DNA of 64,000 nt from Allorhizobium borbori (lineage in GTDB: Bacteria > Pseudomonadota > Alphaproteobacteria > Rhizobiales > Rhizobiaceae): contig NZ_JACIDU010000014.1 in NCBI RefSeq assembly GCF_014196535.1, positions 62,001 through 126,000 on the forward strand, written 5' to 3'. The notes under the pieces were generated by a model, which saw nothing but the letters and a program-made list of their open reading frames with translations, was not told the origin of the DNA and did not search any database. The position numbers and the translations under genes are program-made. Of this stretch, positions 6,883 to 16,698 are shown in pieces. The stretch's first letter is position 1, and each line of letters begins with the position of its first letter.

Positions 6883-9261
6883 TTATCCGGCCACGACATC
6901 CGGCGCCACCGCCGGGGTGGCAAAGCGCTCCAGCAGGGTTTCGAACGGCATGGGCCGGGCGAAATGATAGCCCTGACCGAAGTTTACGCCCGCTTCCGCC
7001 AGCGTGCGGGCCTGCGCCTCGGTTTCGACCCCCTCGGCAATGACCTGGCAATCCATCTTGTGGGAAATCATTGTAATGCCCTCGATCAGCAGGCGGCTCT
7101 TGAAGGCGACGGATGGCGAGGGGTCCGCGCTGGCACTGACGAAGGAACGGTCGATCTTGACGATGTTGACCGGGAAGCGGTTGAGATAGTTGAGCGAGGA
7201 ATAGCCGGTGCCGAAATCGTCGAGCGCGATGCGACATCCGAACCGGGCGATCTCTTCCAGCGTCGCACGGATCTGCGGGTTGTCCTCCATCAGCACGGCT
7301 TCGGTGATTTCCACAACGAGACGGTGCGGTTGCAGGCCGTGATGGGAAATGACCGCCGCGATGCGCGCACTCAGCCCGGGATCGAACTGGAGCGCGGAAA
7401 AATTGACCGCGACATAGGCATGTTCCAGCGAAGGAAAGGTCGAAAGCCGGGCAAGCTGCGCCACGGCCTTATCGAGGACGACGGCACCGATCCGCCCGAT
7501 CATGCCCGTCTCTTCGGCAACGGGAATGACCGCGGCAGGCGAGATGAGGCCCTTTTGCGGGTGACGCAGCCGTAGCAGGGCTTCGAAGCCCTGAATGCTC
7601 CCGGTCGCCAGATCGTGAATGGGCTGGAAGTGAACCTCGAACCAGTCGTGCTTCAGAGCCTGTTCGATATGCGATTCGATTTCCGAACGATGGATCGTGT
7701 CATCCAGCATGGACGGATCGAATATATGGGCGCCATTGCGGCCCGCACGCTTGCGCGTATACATCGCCATATCCGACTTGCGCAGGAGTTCGGCTGCATT
7801 GCCCGCCTGTTGCGGATAGAGCGCCAGTCCGATGGAGGCGCTGAGGCGCACCTCCTGCCCATCGGCGAGGAACGGGCTCTCGAAGAGCGCGACGATGCGG
7901 GTGGCCAAGGCTCGGCCGAGCGCTCCCGCCTGTTGGCCGCCGGCGAGAACGGCGAATTCATCGCCGCCAAGCCGTCCAGCCACTTCGCCGGCGGGCAGGA
8001 TGGAATGCAGGCGCTGGACGAACTGCCGCAGCACGGCATCACCGACCGCATGGCCCAGACGGTCATTGACGCCCTTGAAACGGTCGAGGTCGATGAAAAG
8101 ACAGGAAAGTTCCGTCTCGGTCGAATCTGCTGCGGAAATACTGTTTTCCAGGGCCATTTCGAAACCCTGACGGTTCAGGAGCCCGGTCAGGTGATCGGTG
8201 ATGGCCTGCCGGCGGTTGCGCTGCTCCGACTGACGCAGCTCGGTCACATCCGTCATGACGCTGAGCGAGGCGGCGGGGCGCTGACCCGTGGCTGGCAGCA
8301 GGGTACCGGCAATCAGCACATCCATGAGGCGGTCATCGGCGCAAATGAAGCGGACCGTGATATCCCGCTGTTCCCCGTCCAGGGCATTCTGGCTGAAGCG
8401 TTCGGCGTAAAGCGCGCGGTCGTCTTCATGCAACAGCGCGCTGAAAGGGCGGCCGATGACCGCAGCGCGCTCGAAGCCGGTGGCGAGCAGCCAGTAGTCG
8501 CTGACCGTCGTGATGCGCTCTTGCGGATCGGTGGAGAACAGCATGGCGGGTGTGCGGTTATAAATCTCGGTCGTATGCTCGTGGGCCCATTTCAGCTCCT
8601 GCTCCTCACGCTCGAGCTGGGCCTGCATCTCGTTGAAGCTCTGGGCAAGCCGCCCGATCTCGTCGTTGGAACTCCAGTCGACCTGATGGTGCGAGCCGTT
8701 CAGGCGCGTGGCATCAATGGCCTCCGTCAGCTTCAAAAGCGGCTTGACAACCATAAGGCGATTTCCGATCACCGCCGCGCATGTCACCAGAAAGATAGTC
8801 ACCAGAAAAATGCCGGAGAGAATGGCGGTGAACGTGTCGAAGGCGGAAAACAGGCCGACGGGTTCGAAGAAGATTTCCACCCAGCCGACGTGGCGTTGAC
8901 CGTTCAGGCTTTTGTAATGAATGGGGCGCGAGATGCTGGCAAGCTCAGCGGCATTCACGATGCCCGGCCGGTTCTTGGTGAGGTCGAACAGGCCGGAAGT
9001 GTCGCGCACATTGACCCGCCGCACAACCGGATCGGATATCAGTGTTGCGACTACCCGCTCGATCGACTCGATGTCGAAATCCCAGAGCGGTTTGGCAAGG
9101 GCCTCGCTGTTGCTGGTAATCAGGACGGCGAGGTGCTGGGTCTGACTTTTGGCAAATTGTTCTGAAGAGAGAACCAGAAAGAGAGTGAAAAGCGGAGCGA
9201 CGACAAGCAGCAAGGCGCCGCTGATGATGAGGAGAAATCGCCGTTCAACCGAGCGTGTCAT
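6883..9261 (-). CDS. membrane-anchored PAS-GGDEF-EAL cyclic-di-GMP protein
   Basis: A 792-residue protein from the ATG at 9261; another ATG at 9288 is possible. The N-terminus has a membrane helix (about 10-32), a periplasmic domain, a second helix (about 144-167), a HAMP segment (about 165-220), a PAS domain (about 225-350), GGDEF (about 385-545) and EAL (about 545-790). The GGDEF signature at residue 432 is intact, so cyclase activity is plausible. The inhibitory RxxD site is replaced by PAGE, so product inhibition is probably lost. The EAL signature and the DDFGTGYSSL and EGVE motifs are present, so phosphodiesterase activity is also plausible. The orphan solute-binding protein downstream may feed a periplasmic signal. 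Confidence 0.93.
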   Translation of the reverse strand: MTRSVERRFLLIISGALLLVVAPLFTLFLVLSSEQFAKSQTQHLAVLITSNSEALAKPLWDFDIESIERVVATLISDPVVRRVNVRDTSGLFDLTKNRPGIVNAAELASISRPIHYKSLNGQRHVGWVEIFFEPVGLFSAFDTFTAILSGIFLVTIFLVTCAAVIGNRLMVVKPLLKLTEAIDATRLNGSHHQVDWSSNDEIGRLAQSFNEMQAQLEREEQELKWAHEHTTEIYNRTPAMLFSTDPQERITTVSDYWLLATGFERAAVIGRPFSALLHEDDRALYAERFSQNALDGEQRDITVRFICADDRLMDVLIAGTLLPATGQRPAASLSVMTDVTELRQSEQRNRRQAITDHLTGLLNRQGFEMALENSISAADSTETELSCLFIDLDRFKGVNDRLGHAVGDAVLRQFVQRLHSILPAGEVAGRLGGDEFAVLAGGQQAGALGRALATRIVALFESPFLADGQEVRLSASIGLALYPQQAGNAAELLRKSDMAMYTRKRAGRNGAHIFDPSMLDDTIHRSEIESHIEQALKHDWFEVHFQPIHDLATGSIQGFEALLRLRHPQKGLISPAAVIPVAEETGMIGRIGAVVLDKAVAQLARLSTFPSLEHAYVAVNFSALQFDPGLSARIAAVISHHGLQPHRLVVEITEAVLMEDNPQIRATLEEIARFGCRIALDDFGTGYSSLNYLNRFPVNIVKIDRSFVSASADPSPSVAFKSRLLIEGITMISHKMDCQVIAEGVETEAQARTLAEAGVNFGQGYHFARPMPFETLLERFATPAVAPDVVAG

Positions 9262-9618
9262 GGGGACAGCAGCCCCACTTCCGTCCATCGATCGTCTTCG
9301 TGCCGCACTCTGTGCCCGGCGGGAAGATTGCACGAAACCAAAGAAAGCCCTCCGGGATCTGCCTCTGCTGTCACCAGCAATCTGCCATTTTGTCATCAAG
9401 AACGGTGGCGAGAGCGCCATCGTTCACGGGCTCATGCCCATAGACCTGCACAATACGTTCGGCGCACCATGTATTGCGCAACATAAAGTTGTTCTAAAAT
9501 CATTATTCAATCAATGAGATTGGCGAAGCAACAATGTCATACATAATGTATGATAAAAGATTTGACGGGCGCAAGTATCCGTGGGTTGTGGTCCTGCCAT
9601 TCCCGAATACACAAAAAA
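9262..9618. other. non-coding stretch upstream of GGDEF-EAL gene
   Basis: The last 120 bases or so are AT-rich compared with the surroundings. They contain a perfect 17-bp palindrome at 9537-9553. I see no convincing gene. The upstream in-frame extension of the GGDEF-EAL reading frame to 9420 has no ribosome site and a low-complexity Arg-rich product. Confidence 0.5.
9537..9553. repeat. perfect palindrome TCATACAT-A-ATGTATGA
   Basis: An 8-1-8 inverted repeat in the AT-rich region between the rplY terminator and the GGDEF-EAL gene. It may be a regulator-binding site for the latter. Confidence 0.4.
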
Positions 9619-9648
9619 AGCGCTCCGCCTTTCGACGGAGCGCCTTTT
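9612..9648. terminator. terminator of rplY (bidirectional form)
   Basis: An 8-bp stem GCGCTCCG/CGGAGCGC (9620-9627 and 9636-9643) is flanked by seven A on the left, which is a U run on the reverse strand, and by TTTT on the right. It lies about 25 bases after the rplY stop. Confidence 0.85.
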
Positions 9649-9670
9649 ATTCTTGTCTGATCTGGGCCGA

Positions 9671-10264
9671 TTATTCTTCGGCAGAAGCTTCCATGCCGCC
9701 AGCCGGAGCAACGATCGTGGCGATGGTGAAATCGCGATCGGAGATGACCGGGGAAGCGTTGGCCGGCAGCTTCACATGGGAGATGTGAACGGCGTCGCCA
9801 ACCTTGAAGCCGGACAGGTCGACCGTGATGGCTTCCGGGATGTCGTTGGCCGGAACGTTGAGTTCGACTTCGTGACGAACGACGTTCAGGACGGCGCCGG
9901 TCTTGATCGCGGACTTCTCTTCGTTGATGAAGTGAACCGGAACTTCGACGGTGACGAGGCTGTCTGCGGAAACGCGCAGGAAGTCGACATGCATCGTGAA
10001 ATCGCGAACCGGATCGAGCTGGTAGTCCTTCGGGAGGACGCGGATCGTTTCGCCGTTCACTTCGATTTCAGCGACGGTGGTCATGAAGCCGCCGGCGTGA
10101 ATGCGCTTGGTGACTTCATTGGTCGAGAGCGCGATGGCAATCGGGGCCTGCTTGTCGCCGTAGATGACGGCGGGAATAAAACCGTTGCGGCGGAGTTCAC
10201 GGGAGGACCCCTTACCAACCCGTTCGCGCGCTTCGGCCTTGAGCGTGTAGGATGCGTGGCTCAT
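9671..10264 (-). CDS. rplY: 50S ribosomal protein L25/general stress protein Ctc
   Basis: This 197-residue protein binds 5S rRNA in the large subunit. It is the long CTC form, with an N-terminal L25 domain (about 1-95, including [11 protein letters not shown]) and a C-terminal beta domain, ending in an acidic tail. The ATG at 10264 follows an AAAGGAC ribosome site; the longer in-frame extension upstream is not coding-like. In related genomes rplY usually sits directly before pth and ychF. Here a GGDEF-EAL protein and a solute-binding protein lie in between. Confidence 0.96.
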   Translation of the reverse strand: MSHASYTLKAEARERVGKGSSRELRRNGFIPAVIYGDKQAPIAIALSTNEVTKRIHAGGFMTTVAEIEVNGETIRVLPKDYQLDPVRDFTMHVDFLRVSADSLVTVEVPVHFINEEKSAIKTGAVLNVVRHEVELNVPANDIPEAITVDLSGFKVGDAVHISHVKLPANASPVISDRDFTIATIVAPAGGMEASAEE

Positions 10265-10664
10265 GGCTTTGTCCTTTATAAAGTTATGGAGAGCCCAGCC
10301 GGCAAATTCAGAGGGCGCCGGAAGGACCGGGGCGCTTGTGCGTCCCATCCGCGTTGCCTCCAAGGGTGTCTGCGCGGACGGGGGCGCTATAGACCAATCC
10401 CCATGTGAACGCAAGGAAAAGCAGGGCTTTTCGCGGCATTTCCGGTGTGAGGGCAGGGGTGTGCCATTTTGATTTGTCCAGAATCAATTCAGTTCCGGTA
10501 AAAAGTGGCTTCGTGAACCAATTTTTCGGAAGAGCGCGCATCCTTGTTTCAAATGTGCTACACTCTTATCATCGTGCCGACCAAAGGCCTACTTGTATCA
10601 GTCGGCCGCAGTTGAAAGATATGCCGGTGCGTCCATATTTCTTCGGAAGCTTTGGGAGGAGCGG
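10265..10664. other. divergent promoter region rplY / AcoR-like regulator
   Basis: 400 bases without a supported gene. It holds the rplY leader and an inverted repeat TTGATT-N7-AATCAA at 10469-10487. A 77-codon reverse-strand reading frame here (10308-10541) has no ribosome site and no recognisable features. Confidence 0.5.
10469..10487. promoter_or_regulatory. inverted repeat TTGATT-N7-AATCAA
   Basis: A perfect 6-7-6 dyad about 180 bases upstream of the AcoR-like regulator. It is longer-spaced than an FNR box (TTGAT-N4-ATCAA), so I call it only a candidate operator. Confidence 0.3.
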
Positions 10665-11624
10665 ATGTTGAATGATTCAGCCCATGCGGATCGGGTCTAT
10701 GCAACGGCCCGACAAAACTCGGCAGCAGCCAGCTCGCCGATCGTCGCCTCGTGGCGGCGCTGCATGACCATGCACAATCTTGCCCCGGAAGTGGCGCGTG
10801 ATCCCATTCGTCTGTCGGGTGGTGAGTTCGCTGCTGCGCGTGAGCGCAGCATGGCGCTCGTTTCAGAAGCTCAGGACGAGCTGGATCGCCTGTTTCTAAC
10901 CGTTGGCAAGTCGGGTTGCTGCCTCGTGCTGACGGATGAGACCGGCGCCATTCTCGAGCAGCGCAACATGGCCGGCGACGAGCGGGATTTTCATCGTGTC
11001 GGCCTCGGGCAGGGCGCGGTGTGGAGCGAGGCCAGCGTTGGCACCAACGGCATCGGAACCGCGCTTGCCGACGAGCGGTCAGTGATGATCTTTCGCGACC
11101 AGCATTTCCTTTCCGCCAATGCGCGGCTTTCCTGCGCAACGGCGCCGGTGCGCGATCATCGCGGCCAGATTGCCGCGGCCATCGACATTTCCACCTGCCG
11201 GGACGACGTCAACGAAATGACGCTGTCGATTCTTGCGCAGGCAGTGAAGGACTCGGCCATCCGCATTGAAACAAACCTCTTCCGACGCGCTTTCGCTGGC
11301 AGCCGTTTCGTGCTGGTGCCCACGGCGTCCGGTTCGTCCGCAGCCATTCTGGCTGTGGACCGCGACGACCTCATTCTGGGCGCGACGCGGGCGGCGCGGC
11401 TGGCGCTGAAACTGGACGATGCCCGCATCGCTCAGGGGGTGCCGGCCTCGGATGTGCTGGCGGAAAATCGCGGCGAGTCGGGGGCGGATCTGCTGGAGGC
11501 GGAACGGGCGGCCCTCAGGCGCGTTCTGTCCAGAACGAACGGCAATGTCTCGCAAGCCGCCGTTCTGCTCGGGATCAGCCGGGCCACGTTGCATCGGAAG
11601 ATGAAGCGTCTTTCGATGCACTGA
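10665..11624 (+). CDS. AcoR-like GAF/Fis-type HTH transcriptional regulator, no AAA+ domain
   Basis: A 319-residue regulator. Residues about 1-60 match the AcoR-family lead segment (ASSPIVASWRRCM), about 65-200 form a GAF sensor domain, and the C-terminus (about 270-319, with ALRRVLSRTNGNVSQAAVLLGISRATLHRKMK) is a Fis-type HTH. The central sigma-54-activating AAA+ domain of full-length AcoR is missing, with no GESGTGKE-type motif, so it cannot activate sigma-54 in the usual way. The ATG at 10665 follows GGGAGGAG. An AldB-type aldehyde dehydrogenase gene starts 274 bases downstream on the same strand. Control of that gene in response to an aldehyde, alcohol or ketone is the natural inference. 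Confidence 0.9.
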   Translation: MLNDSAHADRVYATARQNSAAASSPIVASWRRCMTMHNLAPEVARDPIRLSGGEFAAARERSMALVSEAQDELDRLFLTVGKSGCCLVLTDETGAILEQRNMAGDERDFHRVGLGQGAVWSEASVGTNGIGTALADERSVMIFRDQHFLSANARLSCATAPVRDHRGQIAAAIDISTCRDDVNEMTLSILAQAVKDSAIRIETNLFRRAFAGSRFVLVPTASGSSAAILAVDRDDLILGATRAARLALKLDDARIAQGVPASDVLAENRGESGADLLEAERAALRRVLSRTNGNVSQAAVLLGISRATLHRKMKRLSMH

Positions 11625-11772
11625 AATACAGGAAATCATTCTTATTCGTGCCCTTGCGTGCACGAGCGATGACCCGACCGGCCTTTGCCGCAGTCGGGCG
11701 TCATCGTTTGATTAAAACGATTAGGTCGCGAAATTTCTGGGGATGCGGCCTGCTTTTGAAAAAGGCATCGCC

Positions 11773-11802
11773 TGTCTCACATCTGCGACAACTTTACGCA
11801 GA
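11773..11802. promoter_or_regulatory. dyads upstream of aldehyde dehydrogenase gene
   Basis: Two interlocked inverted repeats, TGTC-N10-GACA (11773-11790) and TCTGCG-N9-CGCAGA (11782-11802), lie about 100 bases before the aldehyde dehydrogenase start. They are candidate binding sites for the upstream regulator. I see no convincing sigma-54 promoter in the gap. Confidence 0.35.
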
Positions 11803-11898
11803 AGCCGAAAATAAGGACTTTCTTCCTGAACGGTTTCGCGGCAACCTTGTCGTCATCAGGAGCTTAATGACTGGTTTTTCATCAGGGAGGATGAAATC

Positions 11899-13407
11899 AT
11901 GTTGCATCAGAAAATCGTGGAATCGCCGTTCAAGCTGAAGTACGGCAACTATATCGGCGGCGAATGGCGCGAGCCGGTGAACGGCCGCTATTTCGAAAAC
12001 ACCACGCCGGTGACCGGCGGCGTGCTCTGCGAAGTGGCCCGTTCCGACGAGAAGGATATCGAGCTTGCACTCGATGCCGCCCACGCCGCCAAGGACAAGT
12101 GGGGCACCACCTCGGCTGCCGAGCGCTCCAACATCCTCATGAAGATCGCCCAGGTGATGGAGGATAACCTCGAACTCATCGCCCGCGCCGAAACCTGGGA
12201 TAACGGCAAGCCGATCCGCGAAACCATGGCAGCCGACATTCCGCTCGCCATCGACCATTTCCGCTACTTCGCCTCGTGCATTCGTGCACAGGAAGGCTCC
12301 ATCGGCGAAATCGACCACGACACCGTGGCCTATCACTTCCATGAGCCGCTCGGCGTTGTCGGCCAGATCATTCCGTGGAACTTCCCGATCCTCATGGCCG
12401 CGTGGAAGGTTGCTCCGGCTCTGGCCGCCGGCAACTGCGTGGTGCTGAAGCCCGCTGAACAGACCCCGGCGTCGATCCTCGTTCTCATGGAACTCGTCGG
12501 CCATCTTCTGCCGCCGGGCGTGCTGAACGTCGTCAACGGTTTCGGCCTGGAAGCCGGCAAGCCGCTGGCCACCAGCCAGCGCATCGCCAAGATCGCGTTT
12601 ACCGGTGAAACCTCCACCGGTCGTCTGATCATGCAGTATGCCAGCCAGAACCTCATTCCGGTCACGCTGGAACTGGGCGGCAAGTCGCCGAACATCTTCT
12701 TCGCCGACGTGATGGCCGAAGACGACGCGTTCCTCGACAAGGCGCTCGAAGGCTTTGCGATGTTCGCGCTGAACCAGGGCGAAGTCTGCACCTGCCCCAG
12801 CCGCGCTCTCGTTCAGGAATCGATCTACGACCGCTTCATGGAACGCGCCGTCAAGCGTGTCGAAGCCATCAAGCAGGGCAACCCGCTCGATCCGTCCACG
12901 ATGATCGGTGCGCAGGCTTCCAACGAACAGCTCGAAAAGATCCTTGCCTATCTCGACATCGGTCGTCAGGAAGGCGCAAAGGTTCTCGCCGGCGGTTCGC
13001 GCAATACGCTCGAAGGTGATCTGGCCAACGGTTTCTACGTGAAGCCCACCATCTTCGCCGGCCACAACAAGATGCGCATCTTCCAGGAAGAAATCTTCGG
13101 GCCGGTGGTTTCGGTCACGACCTTCAAAGATGAAAAGGAAGCGCTCGAGATCGCCAACGACACGCTGTACGGTCTCGGCGCCGGCGTGTGGACCCGCGAT
13201 GGCAGCCGCGCCTACCGCTTCGGTCGCAACATCCAGGCCGGCCGCGTGTGGACGAACTGCTACCATGCCTATCCGGCCCACGCTGCCTTCGGCGGCTACA
13301 AGCAGTCGGGTATCGGTCGCGAAACGCACAAGATGATGCTGGACCACTACCAGCAGACCAAGAACATGCTTGTGAGCTACAGCCCGAACGCGCTCGGCTT
13401 CTTCTGA
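11899..13407 (+). CDS. aldB: aldehyde dehydrogenase, AldB/ExaC type
   Basis: This 502-residue NAD(P)-dependent enzyme oxidises acetaldehyde and similar aldehydes to acids. Over its full length it reads like E. coli AldB, including the stretches [23 protein letters not shown] and [19 protein letters not shown]. The general base Glu lies in [11 protein letters not shown] and the catalytic Cys in [11 protein letters not shown]. The nucleotide-binding Rossmann segment (about 160-260) contains the PWNFP motif. The ATG at 11899 follows a GGGAGG site. It is followed by a terminator and the DUF779 gene, a partner often seen beside this enzyme class. Confidence 0.95.
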   Translation: MLHQKIVESPFKLKYGNYIGGEWREPVNGRYFENTTPVTGGVLCEVARSDEKDIELALDAAHAAKDKWGTTSAAERSNILMKIAQVMEDNLELIARAETWDNGKPIRETMAADIPLAIDHFRYFASCIRAQEGSIGEIDHDTVAYHFHEPLGVVGQIIPWNFPILMAAWKVAPALAAGNCVVLKPAEQTPASILVLMELVGHLLPPGVLNVVNGFGLEAGKPLATSQRIAKIAFTGETSTGRLIMQYASQNLIPVTLELGGKSPNIFFADVMAEDDAFLDKALEGFAMFALNQGEVCTCPSRALVQESIYDRFMERAVKRVEAIKQGNPLDPSTMIGAQASNEQLEKILAYLDIGRQEGAKVLAGGSRNTLEGDLANGFYVKPTIFAGHNKMRIFQEEIFGPVVSVTTFKDEKEALEIANDTLYGLGAGVWTRDGSRAYRFGRNIQAGRVWTNCYHAYPAHAAFGGYKQSGIGRETHKMMLDHYQQTKNMLVSYSPNALGFF

Positions 13408-13424
13408 TCTCCTCCCGAAAAGGA

Positions 13425-13447
13425 GGCTGCCCCCATGCGGGGCAGCC
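13425..13447 (+). terminator. hairpin after aldehyde dehydrogenase gene
   Basis: A 9-bp perfect stem GGCTGCCCC/GGGGCAGCC with a 5-base loop, 17 bases after the aldB stop. There is no T run, so it may protect the 3' end or act with the next hairpin. Confidence 0.5.
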
Positions 13448-13469
13448 CGGACGATCGCAACTTCCTCTT

Positions 13470-13500
13470 CCCTCGGGCGTTATGGCGTCCGAGGGTTTTT
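13470..13500 (+). terminator. Rho-independent terminator after aldB
   Basis: A stem CCCTCGG/CCGAGGG followed directly by TTTTT. It lies just before the DUF779 gene, whose expression would need read-through or its own promoter. Confidence 0.75.
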
Positions 13501-13519
13501 CAGTCTGGAGGCCAAGGTG

Positions 13520-13906
13520 ATGGAAGAGACGGTGAACGGTGAGCCGCGCGTGCTCGCGACTGATGCGGCAATCGCGTTTCTGCGCGAAATCCGGCGGGAT
13601 CATCCGAATGTATTATTCCACCAGTCCGGCGGTTGTTGTGACGGTTCATCCCCCATGCTTTACCCCGCCAGCGACTATATCGTGGGCGACGGGGATGTGA
13701 AGCTGGGCGAGGTGGATCGTGTGCCGGTCTATATCAGCCGCAGCCAGTTCGAGGTCTGGAAGCACACGCAGCTTATTCTCGATGTGGTGCCCGGTCGCGG
13801 CGGCATGTTCTCGCTCGATAACGGGCGGGAGCGGCGGTTCCTGACCCGCTCGAAGATCTTTGGCGGCGGCGAGGTTGCCTGCGCCATCCCCGGTATCGCA
13901 TCCTGA
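13520..13906 (+). CDS. DUF779 protein associated with aldehyde dehydrogenase
   Basis: A 128-residue protein of the DUF779 family. It has the Cys-rich QSGGCCDGSSPM segment near residue 35-50 and a conserved C-terminal SKIFGGGEVACAIPGI. The family is often found next to AldB/AdhA-type aldehyde dehydrogenase genes, but its biochemical role is not known to me; metal binding through the Cys pair is plausible. An in-frame GTG three bases upstream (13517) is an alternative start, and a GGAG site lies at 13507-13510. Confidence 0.88.
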   Translation: MEETVNGEPRVLATDAAIAFLREIRRDHPNVLFHQSGGCCDGSSPMLYPASDYIVGDGDVKLGEVDRVPVYISRSQFEVWKHTQLILDVVPGRGGMFSLDNGRERRFLTRSKIFGGGEVACAIPGIAS

Positions 13907-13918
13907 GCGACGAATAAT

Positions 13919-13957
13919 AAAAAGGCCTGGATAACCAAGTGGTTATCCGGGCCTTTT
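13919..13957. terminator. bidirectional terminator between DUF779 gene and prs
   Basis: A long near-perfect stem, AAAAGGCC then GGATAACC against GGTTATCC then GGCCTTTT, lies between the convergent stops at 13906 and 13983. It has T runs on both strands. Confidence 0.9.
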
Positions 13958-13982
13958 GCTGTTCAGATTCTGATTCAACCGG

Positions 13983-14915
<933 letters not shown>

Positions 14916-15039
14916 TGGGGTCCGCCTGTTGTCATGCTGGATGGGCCGCTTTTTACCGGTCCAGCCTGTGATTGCAAGGGGATTCCCAGCTTTTTCGCGT
15001 TTTTCCGGCGACTTCGTTAAAGTCGCGGTCATAAGTGTT

Positions 15040-15783
15040 TCACCCTTGATGCGTGGAGAGCCATTGCGTGTAGGCGGAAATGGTTTTCACGCCGATGGTT
15101 TCCATCGTTTGTGCCGGCACGGCGGCCCAGGGGTCCGATCCGCTGCCGGGCACGCTTTCCTGCCCCTGAATGCGGTGTAGGCGCGCGCCGCTGGCGTCAA
15201 GAATATCCCAGACATAGACGACATTGATCTTGCCGCCATCGGCAAAAGCCGAGAGATAGCCCTTCAGTGCATGGGTGGCGGCGGTGTCGCTGGTGCTCTT
15301 GATGGTGAGGCCGCTGGAGCGGGCGGCAGCGCCCAGTTGCCGCGAGAGCGGCGTCACCGCCTGAACCGGTGCGCCGATGATCGGCAGGAAGCGGATGGTG
15401 CCACTGGCGGTGGCACTTGACTGAGGCGCGGCGGCCATCTGGCCGGAGGGCGGCTGTGCTGCCGGCGCCCCGTGTGAACCGGCGCCGTCACCGTCGAGGG
15501 GTGCTGAGGCCACGGGCGATACGGAGGCACCGCTCTGCAGGGCCTGTGCCTGCGCTTCCAGTGAGTTCTGCGGCGGTGGCAGGGGCTGCTGATAGGTAAC
15601 GCCGCCGGTTTCCGGGCGCGGACTATGGGCGAGGCGGTTGGTATCCTCCTGCGTGACCGGTCGGGATGGCGAGGCCGTCGAGCCACCGGTGCCGATGTCT
15701 TCGCGCGGGATGAGAGCGTCGTTCGTGTTGCATCCGGCCAGAAGCAAGGGTGCAGCCAAAAGAGCCGCTCTGAGATATTTCAC
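15040..15783 (-). CDS. predicted outer-membrane/periplasmic lipoprotein
   Basis: A 247-residue protein starting at GTG 15783 behind a GGAGGA site. Residues 1-18 form a lipoprotein signal peptide with lipobox LLAGC (lipidated C18). Residues about 25-125 are Pro/Ser/Gln/Ala-rich and probably disordered. Residues about 125-247 form a compact domain ([38 protein letters not shown]) of a type seen in rhizobial conserved lipoproteins. I do not know a function. Lgt, encoded about 2 kb upstream on the same strand, would modify it. Confidence 0.82.
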   Translation of the reverse strand: MKYLRAALLAAPLLLAGCNTNDALIPREDIGTGGSTASPSRPVTQEDTNRLAHSPRPETGGVTYQQPLPPPQNSLEAQAQALQSGASVSPVASAPLDGDGAGSHGAPAAQPPSGQMAAAPQSSATASGTIRFLPIIGAPVQAVTPLSRQLGAAARSSGLTIKSTSDTAATHALKGYLSAFADGGKINVVYVWDILDASGARLHRIQGQESVPGSGSDPWAAVPAQTMETIGVKTISAYTQWLSTHQG

Positions 15784-15889
15784 CGCGCCAGTCCTCCCTG
15801 TCTCGATGGAACTTCATCCGGCGAATCTAGGGGGCGGGTGGGCCGCCTGTCAATTGCGGCATAATCCCTGTCATTTAAGGGGGGACTTT

Positions 15890-16684
15890 TCAGCCCTGCG
15901 TCAGGGCGATGGCCGAGATCTGGCGACCATAATCCGGTTCACCGGCATGGGTGGTGCGGCGGTAGGAGAAAAAGCGCTCGTCATCCGGATAGGTACAGAG
16001 GCCGAGCGCCGTGCCCGTGACGCCGGCGCGGGCAAGCCGAAGCAGGGTAAGGCCGGGCAGATCGAACATCGCGTGGCCGGGCTTCTGCGAGGGCGTGAAG
16101 AAGGTGGCGTAATCCGGATCGATGGCCAGAAAGCGTTCCACGAATTCCGGGCCGACCTCATAGCTCGCGCTCGAGATCGAGGGGCCGAGGCACGCGACGA
16201 TGGCTTCGCGCCTTGCGCCCAGCCCGATCATGGCTTCGACGGTGTTTTCGAGAACGCCGGTCAGCGCCCCCTTCCAGCCGGCATGGGCTGCGCCAATGAT
16301 GCCGTTTTCGGCATCAGCAAACAGGATGGGGCCGCAATCAGCGGACAGCACACCGAGCACATAGCCAGGGGTAGCCGTTACCATGGCATCCACCGTGGCT
16401 CGGTCGCCTGTCCAGCTTTTGTCGATCACCTGCACATCCGGCGAATGAACCTGATGGACGGTCGCCAGATTTTCCAGCGGCTGGCCGAACCAGTTGGCGA
16501 CGCGGGTGCGGTTTTCCAGCACGGCGGCGCGGTCGTCGTTCGAGCCGAGGCCGACATTCAGCCCGCGATAGATGCCTTCGGATACGCCGCCCTTGCGGGT
16601 GAAGAAGCCGTGGCGGATGCGTTGGCCGGCGCGCTCGTTAAGAAGCGGGCTTTCAAGCGGTTCCGGGCGAAGATCGATCGACAT
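15890..16684 (-). CDS. pgeF: purine nucleoside phosphorylase/laccase-domain protein (PgeF, YfiH family)
   Basis: A 264-residue member of the YfiH/DUF152 family, which includes zinc-dependent purine nucleoside phosphorylases; it has also been implicated in peptidoglycan editing. The metal-binding residues lie in HQVHSPDV, LSADCGPILFAD and AAHAGWKG. The ATG at 16684 is chosen for the AAGGAA site before it. A GTG at 16702 overlapping the upstream stop (GTGA) is the alternative start. It is co-oriented with the MidA-type methyltransferase gene, an arrangement widespread in rhizobia. Confidence 0.93.
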   Translation of the reverse strand: MSIDLRPEPLESPLLNERAGQRIRHGFFTRKGGVSEGIYRGLNVGLGSNDDRAAVLENRTRVANWFGQPLENLATVHQVHSPDVQVIDKSWTGDRATVDAMVTATPGYVLGVLSADCGPILFADAENGIIGAAHAGWKGALTGVLENTVEAMIGLGARREAIVACLGPSISSASYEVGPEFVERFLAIDPDYATFFTPSQKPGHAMFDLPGLTLLRLARAGVTGTALGLCTYPDDERFFSYRRTTHAGEPDYGRQISAIALTQG

Positions 16685-16698
16685 GGCCGTTCCTTGCG

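Noticed and set aside
9262-9420. N-terminal extension of the GGDEF-EAL protein
   Set aside because: It is Arg/Ser-rich without a ribosome site. The first membrane helix follows directly after the chosen ATG.
10308-10541. A 77-codon reverse-strand open frame upstream of rplY
   Set aside because: It covers the rplY leader and divergent promoter, has no ribosome site and no family-like features.
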